A stretch of DNA of 64,000 nucleotides from Lepidodermella squamata. Taxonomy: Eukaryota > Gastrotricha. The position numbers and the translations under genes were made by a program. The DNA is taken from contig JBLDXI010000012.1 in NCBI GenBank assembly GCA_047495785.1, forward strand, positions 992,001 to 1,056,000. The letters run 5' to 3'. Position 1 is the first letter of the stretch. Each line of letters opens with the position of its first letter. Below are positions 58,911-64,000 of the stretch, in pieces. Under the pieces are notes generated by a model. The model did no database searches, was not told the origin of the DNA, and was given only the letters and a program-made list of their open reading frames with translations.

Positions 58911-59575
58911 ATGCGTGCTATTTTGGTTGTGGCTGTTGTCGCCCTCTTCTGCATCGGTAATGTCCTGAAATGCGAACCCTACTTTCAAAAATTTCCATTC
59001 ATTTAGTCGCCACCTCGGCGAACCTCGGAAAGCGTGGACGTGGCGGCAATAATGTCTCCGCCTCGGTGAACAAGCGCTCGGCCTCCGCCTCGGCTGGTGA
59101 CAACCGTCGTGGTGGTCGCTTCTTCGGCCACAAGGGTCGTCGCGGCAACTTCGCCTCTGCCTCGGTCAACCGCCGCTCCGCCTCGGCTGCTGCCGGCAAC
59201 AACCGTGGCCGTCGCGGCTTCTTCGGTCGCCGTCGCGGTGGCAACTACGCCTCGGCCTCCGTCAACAAGAACTCCGCCTCGGCGAATGCTGGTGACAACC
59301 GTGGTCGCCGTGGTCACTTCTTCGGCCGCCATGGCTCCCGCTCGTCCGTCTCTGGTTCCTTCTACGGCCGTCGCCACGGACGCGGTTTCTCTGGCCGTCG
59401 CTTCGGTCGCCGCGGTTTCGGATACGGCCGTCACGGTTACGGTCGTCGTGGATTCTACGGCCGTGGTCGCCATGGCTACGGCTACGGTCGTTTCGGCCAC
59501 CGTGGCTACTATGGCAGCGGTTCATCCTCGTCCGGCGACTTCTACGGCCGTCGCAATGGCTGGTACTGGAATTAA
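58911..59575 (+). CDS. Secreted Gly/Arg/Ser/Ala/Tyr-rich basic repeat protein (gene A)
   Basis: Exons 58911-58956 and 59007-59575 (50-bp intron, phase 1) give 204 aa. Exon 1 encodes nearly the whole signal peptide (MRAILVVAVVALFCI). The mature protein is extremely basic and, as far as I can see, free of proline and cysteine. Its first half holds three diverged repeats of about 33 residues built on (A/S)SASVN(K/R)..SASA.AGDN and RRG.FFGR. The second half is Gly/Arg/Tyr/Phe-rich (e.g. GYGRHGYGRRGFYGRGR). Strong C/G-ending codon bias suggests high expression. No known family is recognised. Composition suits an extracellular structural, adhesive or RNA/glycan-binding material, which is inference. 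Confidence 0.85.
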
Positions 59576-59721
59576 GCGTACTCGCGAAAGAACTTGCTCA
59601 AATGTCGACTTTGCGTCGAAATGTTAAATCTATTTATTCAGAGGGTTGCAAATAAGATCAAGATCATAAGATAAAAGATAACAAATTTCTCTCCACAATT
59701 AGATACTTTTTTATCCAAAAA

Positions 59722-60804
59722 ATGCGAACTGTCTTGGTTTTGGCAATCATCGCTCTGGGCTGCATTGGTAAGTCTTCACCTTATCCTAGTCGTCCAAATT
59801 TATAATATTTATTTTTCTTAGCCCTCAGCTCAGCTGGCGGCTACGGTGGCCGCGGTTATGGCAAAGGCAAGGGTGGTCGCAAGCAGGCCTCTTTCTCGGC
59901 CTCGGTCGCTCATCGTGACACCTACGACCGCAAGGCCGCCAAGGCTCAGCAAGAATCTGCTGCCGTCGACTACGCCTCGGCCGATGCTTCCCACAACGCG
60001 CGAACCAGCGACAAGCGCAAGCTGATCAAGGAACGATCGGCCAGCCACGAACGCGCCTCGGCCAACTACGAATCCGCTGGCAAGCGCGACTCTGTCTACG
60101 ACCAGAAGAAGTCCAAGGCCGGCAGCAAGCGCCGTGGTCGCAAGATCCGTGAAAGCGCCTCGGCCGCCTTCGCCAAGCACGACAACGCCTACGCCGACTC
60201 TGGCGCCGCTGCTGCTGCCCAGAAGTACCGCCGCAACAAGAAGCACGGCCGTGCCGACCGCAAGCGCAAGGCTGCTTTCCACAAGGACCAGGCTCATGAC
60301 AAGAAGGGCGAAGCGATCGAGTTCAAGAAGAAGACCTTCGCCGACAAAGGCCACAACAAGATCAACAAGTTTAGCTACGAATCCGCCTCCAATGACTTTG
60401 GTGCCTACGACTCCACCGGCGCTGCCACCACTGCCAGCCGCAAGAACACCGCCAAGAAGGCCCATGGCAAGAAGGCTCGCCAGGCCCACTCTGCTGCCTA
60501 CGCTTCCCGCGACTCGCAGGCCTCGGCCGCGGCTGCCTCGAAGAAGGCGAAGCGCAACAAGGCCCACCAACGCCGCGCCTCGGCCTCCGCCACCCGTGCT
60601 GCCCACAACGCCCGTGACTACAAGGCCAGCAGCAAGAAGACCTCCGTCTCGGACTCTGCCCACACCCGCAAAGCTGGAGCCAAGTACGGCCGAAAACGCG
60701 CCAATGCCTCGGCTGAACGCGCCACCCACGACTTCCGCAAATCTGTCTCCGCCGGCTATCGCGATGGTCGCTATGGTGGTCGCCACGGCGGTTACTACTA
60801 CTGA
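59722..60804 (+). CDS. Secreted Ala/Ser/Lys/Arg-rich basic protein (gene B), paralogous leader
   Basis: Exons 59722-59767 and 59822-60804 (54-bp phase-1 intron) give 342 aa. The 46-nt first exon encodes MRTVLVLAIIALGCI, matching gene A in length, phase and sequence. The mature protein starts with a GGYGGRGYGKGKGGRK block. It continues as Ala/Ser/Lys/Arg/Tyr/His/Asp-rich sequence with recurring (A/S)SA motifs such as RASASATRAAHNARDY, and ends RYGGRHGGYYY. I see no proline, cysteine or tryptophan. It is only 146 bp after the stop of gene A, in the same direction, with a similar GC-rich codon bias. Probably disordered or helical; function unknown. A large antisense frame over it is a codon-bias shadow. 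Confidence 0.85.
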
Positions 60805-60896
60805 AAACTGATTCAAGTTTATTCGTGAGCTTTTCGCCGCACTGCAGAGATGATGTTGAATTATTTTTCAAATAATCACCGAAATGTCCATTCGAA

Positions 60897-60902
60897 ATAA
60901 AG
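60897..60902 (+). terminator. Polyadenylation signal of gene B
   Basis: AATAAA 93 bp after the gene B stop codon. Confidence 0.7.
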
Positions 60903-61928
60903 AACATGAAGTTTTCATCCTCAATTGTTTGCTATTAACATTAATTACAGTATGGGGCTTAAATATTGAGCCGACTTCATTTATTCACAGCGCAGTCATT
61001 TCGGCTCCGATTCTCACAAATCTCATACCGTTGGAATGTTCATGAGAAATGGTTTATTCCCCTAAACTTTCGCTCTATTTTGAAATTGAAAAATCTCAAA
61101 TAGCGTCATAACCGATTTGGCTGATTTTTTGGCTACTTGCAGATGAAGCTCTCGTCTACATGCTGGTATAAATTTTACGGGCGGCAACCTTTCCACTGAT
61201 TTTTTGTGAATTTTCAAAAAGTACTCCTTTTACCATATTTTTATGCTATCTGTGACGAGTTTCCAGTGATGAATCATTACTAAACAGAGGTAAAATATTT
61301 TAAAATTACCATAAAAATTCCAGAAGTGATTGAAAAAATTTTCAGGCGATAATTTGTGGATACAAAATATTTAGAATATTATGGAAACAAATATAAATAA
61401 TTTTTTTAGGGTTTTACTAGTCAAAATACCGCGAATTTTCCCTCCAAATTGGTCAACTTGCCAGCTCTATAAATTATATCAAAATGAAGCTTAACACAAT
61501 CCCTGTCCCCGTCCGTGAATTTTTTCAGCCAAATTCAAATTTTTCAATTTCAAAATAGGCAACCTTTTTCAGTTGATCACTGCTCACTTTTTGCAGTACA
61601 CAGATTATTACCCTCATCAAGTGATTTCTTGGCACGCGACCCAAAATGCAAAAAATTGTGGTGATTCATCTCGGCACTCATAAATGTACTAGCGTGTCAG
61701 ATCTACTGTATTTATTTATCTATGGAAAAAATTAAGCTTTTGTAACGCCTTCTCTGATTCTTAAATCAGCGCAGTATTTTTAGGAACGTATACCGCCAGT
61801 TCATAGTCTAAAATTTTAAAAGTTACTCTTCATAATCGCATAAAGCGGCGAAGCGCGTTATACAGAAAAATTATTTTTTATTTTAGAGGAGAATAGAGAT
61901 TTTGAGTCCGTAAAATAATAGCCGAGAA
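60903..61928. other. Spacer, no gene seen
   Basis: About 1 kb of AT-rich sequence between gene B and the kinase-like gene; nothing recognised. Confidence 0.5.
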
Positions 61929-62902
61929 ATGTACATACGGTTTACATCAACGAGCGAATTCAAATATTTGCAGGTGTTAGGCAGCGGTGGCTTTGGCACG
62001 GTCTACTTGTGCCATGCGGTTGAAACCTCTGAGAAATTCGCTGTGAAAGAGTTTAATGTGACTCGACTGGACGTTCGGAGCTGGACGTTGGTAAAAGAGA
62101 CCTGCGATGAGGTAAGCTGTTTGATTGCATCAACTTTTAAGCAGTATATTTCTCATTACAGTACAAAAAGTTGAAACAACTGCCTCACCCTAACATCGTG
62201 AGAGTTTTTGGGGAATTTGTAGGTATGAAAACCGTTTCTGGGTTGAGATCAGGCGTTCTCAGCTGCGTATATTTTAGAGTTATACAGTGGCAATGACAAC
62301 TCGAAAGACGATTGTCTGATGAACTACCTGGTAATGGAGTACTGTGAAGGCGGAGATTTGGGCAGTCGAATCGGAGAGAAAATAAGCGAGGTGCAACTGC
62401 AATCCTGGGCCAGACAGCTAGCGTCTGCGTTGAAGTATCTGCACGACAAAGGCATCGTTCACCGGGATGTCACGCCGAAAAACATTTTTTCAAGCCGTGA
62501 TGGACAAACGGTGAAGCTAGGCGAATTCGGCAAACACTTGAACAGGTATTTGAGCTGAATGATTAAGTTTTCCAACTCGCTAAAACTGATCCTTTTATCG
62601 CAATATTTTTCAGAGTAGAAATTACGTCATCTAAGAAATCTTGTGCTTCCTGGGTATATGCAGCTCCGGAGTACATCATCACCAGCAATTATCACCGCTC
62701 CTGTGACGTGTGGTCGTTTGGCGTTACTCTTTACGAATTGGCAAACGTTGTCACCCGGCTGAAGCTAGCAGGACGTATCTTGCAGGATTGTGTTCCGCTC
62801 ATTTTCGCTCTTGTGCCACCCTTGTGCCATCAGTCTGAGGGCCTAAATAGTTTATCCAGGTGTATTCCAGAGATTGCTGCATCGATTTCATCAAGTAATT
62901 AA
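61929..62902 (+). CDS. Truncated NEK-like protein kinase with altered DFG
   Basis: Exons 61929-62111, 62162-62222, 62278-62545 and 62614-62902 (GT-AG, phases agree) give 266 aa. N-lobe: LGSGGFGTVYLC glycine loop and FAVKEF with the ATP lysine. Then HPNIVRVFGEF, MEYCEGGDLGSRI, and the catalytic loop HRDVTPKNI (usual HRDLKPEN). The metal-binding motif reads LGEFG, Glu for the DFG Asp. APEY and CDVWSFGVTLYELA are kept. After that point the expected C-lobe helices G-I are missing and the last roughly 50 residues are not kinase-like. The N-terminus lacks any extension. It may be a decaying gene or a pseudokinase whose 3' end was replaced by repeat sequence. Confidence 0.75.
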
Positions 62903-63560
62903 CGATTGACGCAATTAAGGGTCACAGTACATGCGCCCTGTTCTAAATTAACCTCGCAGGATACTGTGCCAGTCATAAAACTTGGTGGACTGGGGTAGAA
63001 TTTTGCGCCGATTACGAATATGCAATCCTCTTGCGTGTCCAATCTGCACAAAATTCGATTTGTGCCATTATTTGTGAACATAAGCAATAAAATGACCCAT
63101 CACGTGACCTTCGACCTCAGGTGAGCTTGTGCCGGCAATGCAGGATTGACCAATCGATAGAGCGGGGTCGATTACCCTAGTTTGCCAATTGACAGCCCAA
63201 TGCAATCAAAATTGAGTGTGGAAAACGTAGCCGAAATACCGTAAAATATCAATTTTTAGCACCGCAGGGTGACTACAACAAAAAGTGGGTCAAACACCCT
63301 TGCAGGATTGTGTGCCAGGCATTATGATATGACCGTCTAGACCAGTTTTCGGCCCTGATCACGAATTTCAAGTCCGTTTGCGTAACCGGAGCCGGCAAAT
63401 CGGTTATTTTGCCTGATTTATGAGGAAAAACCGCAAAAATTGGCTTGTCACGTGACCTGTGACCCCAGGTGTGCCTGTGCCAGTGGCGCAGGAAGCGCCA
63501 TTCGATCGGGCGTGGTCGAAAACACTTGCTGTCAGCAGGGCAGCTCTAGGCAATAACATT
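62780..63560. repeat. Diverged tandem repeat, about 175/350-bp period
   Basis: Two clear copies, about 62951-63297 and 63298-63600, align with offsets of 346-358 bp. Shared blocks include GCAGGAT..TGTGCCAG, ATCACGAAT/ATTACGAAT, TCACGTGACC followed by CC(C/T)CAGGTG, and TAGCCGAAATA. The GCAGGA box also recurs at 62782, 62956, 63140, 63302 and 63488, i.e. every 162-186 bp. This suggests a shorter ancestral unit that reaches into the last exon of the kinase-like gene. Confidence 0.65.
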
Positions 63561-63600
63561 TGATAATTTAAAACGTTACTGAAATTAGCCGAAATAATAT

Positions 63601-64000
63601 ATGGATATATTTTTCCAATGTATTTTCAATTTGAGCGGTTAGCAGAATGCGCTTTCACAGGCGATTTTATCCGATTCTCTGCTGATTTCTCTGCTGTTTC
63701 TTTTTTTTACATGAAATTACAATTACAGAATGCTGAGATGAAAATATTTGCCACATACAATTTGGTCTACTAATTATCGACGGGCTTTATTATACATTGA
63801 GCCGCCACTACTACAAGTGATTGCCGATAACAGGTGTGCGCTAATAAAATGGGCGCCTTCTTCGAAAGTTATTACACGCAATAAAGCCCCTCCCGCGTAC
63901 GCGCAGGCGTACTGACTACTGACCGACAGATTTGTTTGGCCTATTCTTGCTAATGAGTATGGGGGCATAGGCGACTAGAGAAATTCGCAGAATTGATCGA
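63601..64000. other. Right edge of window, no gene seen
   Basis: Non-coding as far as I can tell. Confidence 0.45.

Noticed and set aside
59003-59627. Several Thr/Val/Ala-rich frames on both strands over gene A
   Set aside because: Shadows of the repetitive GC-rich coding sequence; none has a leader or splice structure.
59830-60816. 328-codon minus-strand frame rich in Val, Gly and Leu
   Set aside because: It is antisense to exon 2 of the plus-strand secreted protein. Its composition follows from the GCC/AAG/CGC codon bias of the real gene.

Overview
This is nuclear DNA of an invertebrate animal with a compact intron style. The protein genes carry GT-AG introns, mostly about 49-65 bp, and AMPK, NRBP and a PDE7-like phosphodiesterase are clear animal orthologues. 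A dynein heavy chain of motile-cilium size argues against nematodes, which lost axonemal dyneins. The window alone does not fix the phylum. Coding exons are relatively GC-rich; introns and spacers are AT-rich with trinucleotide and AT microsatellites.

Layout. 1-1.4 kb: two minus-strand tRNA genes (Gln, Ser) and a small DNA-transposon MITE. 1.4-19.3 kb (minus): one 9-exon dynein heavy-chain-like gene, about 5,133 aa, whose AAA1 nucleotide site is destroyed while AAA2 and AAA3 keep P-loops. 19.3-24 kb: no recognisable gene. 24-29.9 kb (plus): PDE7-like cyclic nucleotide phosphodiesterase, with two candidate first exons and a long disordered C-terminus. 30-35.7 kb: gene-poor. 35.7-39.3 kb (minus): NRBP pseudokinase, convergent with PDE7. 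39.3-42.2 kb: gene-poor, with a LINE relic. 42.2-47.4 kb (minus): a young Ty3/gypsy-type LTR retrotransposon with LTRs that read as identical, gag and a protease-RT-RNase H pol, but no visible integrase. 48-50 kb: LINE tail fragments and an inverted-repeat element. 50.8-52.8 kb (plus): AMPK catalytic alpha subunit. 54.1-54.4 kb: hAT-type MITE with 8-bp target duplications. 54.6-55.8 kb (minus): intronless Cys-loop receptor subunit. 56.2-57.8 kb: cluster of eight intact tRNA genes of eight isotypes plus tRNA relics. 58.3-58.8 kb: 5'-truncated LINE ending against the next gene's promoter. 58.9-60.9 kb (plus): two tandem genes for small secreted, very basic, proline- and cysteine-free proteins that share a 46-nt signal-peptide exon. 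61.9-62.9 kb (plus): truncated protein kinase-like gene running into a diverged tandem repeat.

The genes do not form one pathway. AMPK and PDE7 are energy and cAMP signalling enzymes, NRBP is a scaffold pseudokinase, and the Cys-loop subunit is a neuronal or muscular channel. The two secreted proteins look like a lineage-specific extracellular material family. The most unusual items are the dynein with a lost AAA1 site, the secreted-protein pair with its LINE-adjacent TATA box, and the integrase-less but recently mobile LTR element.
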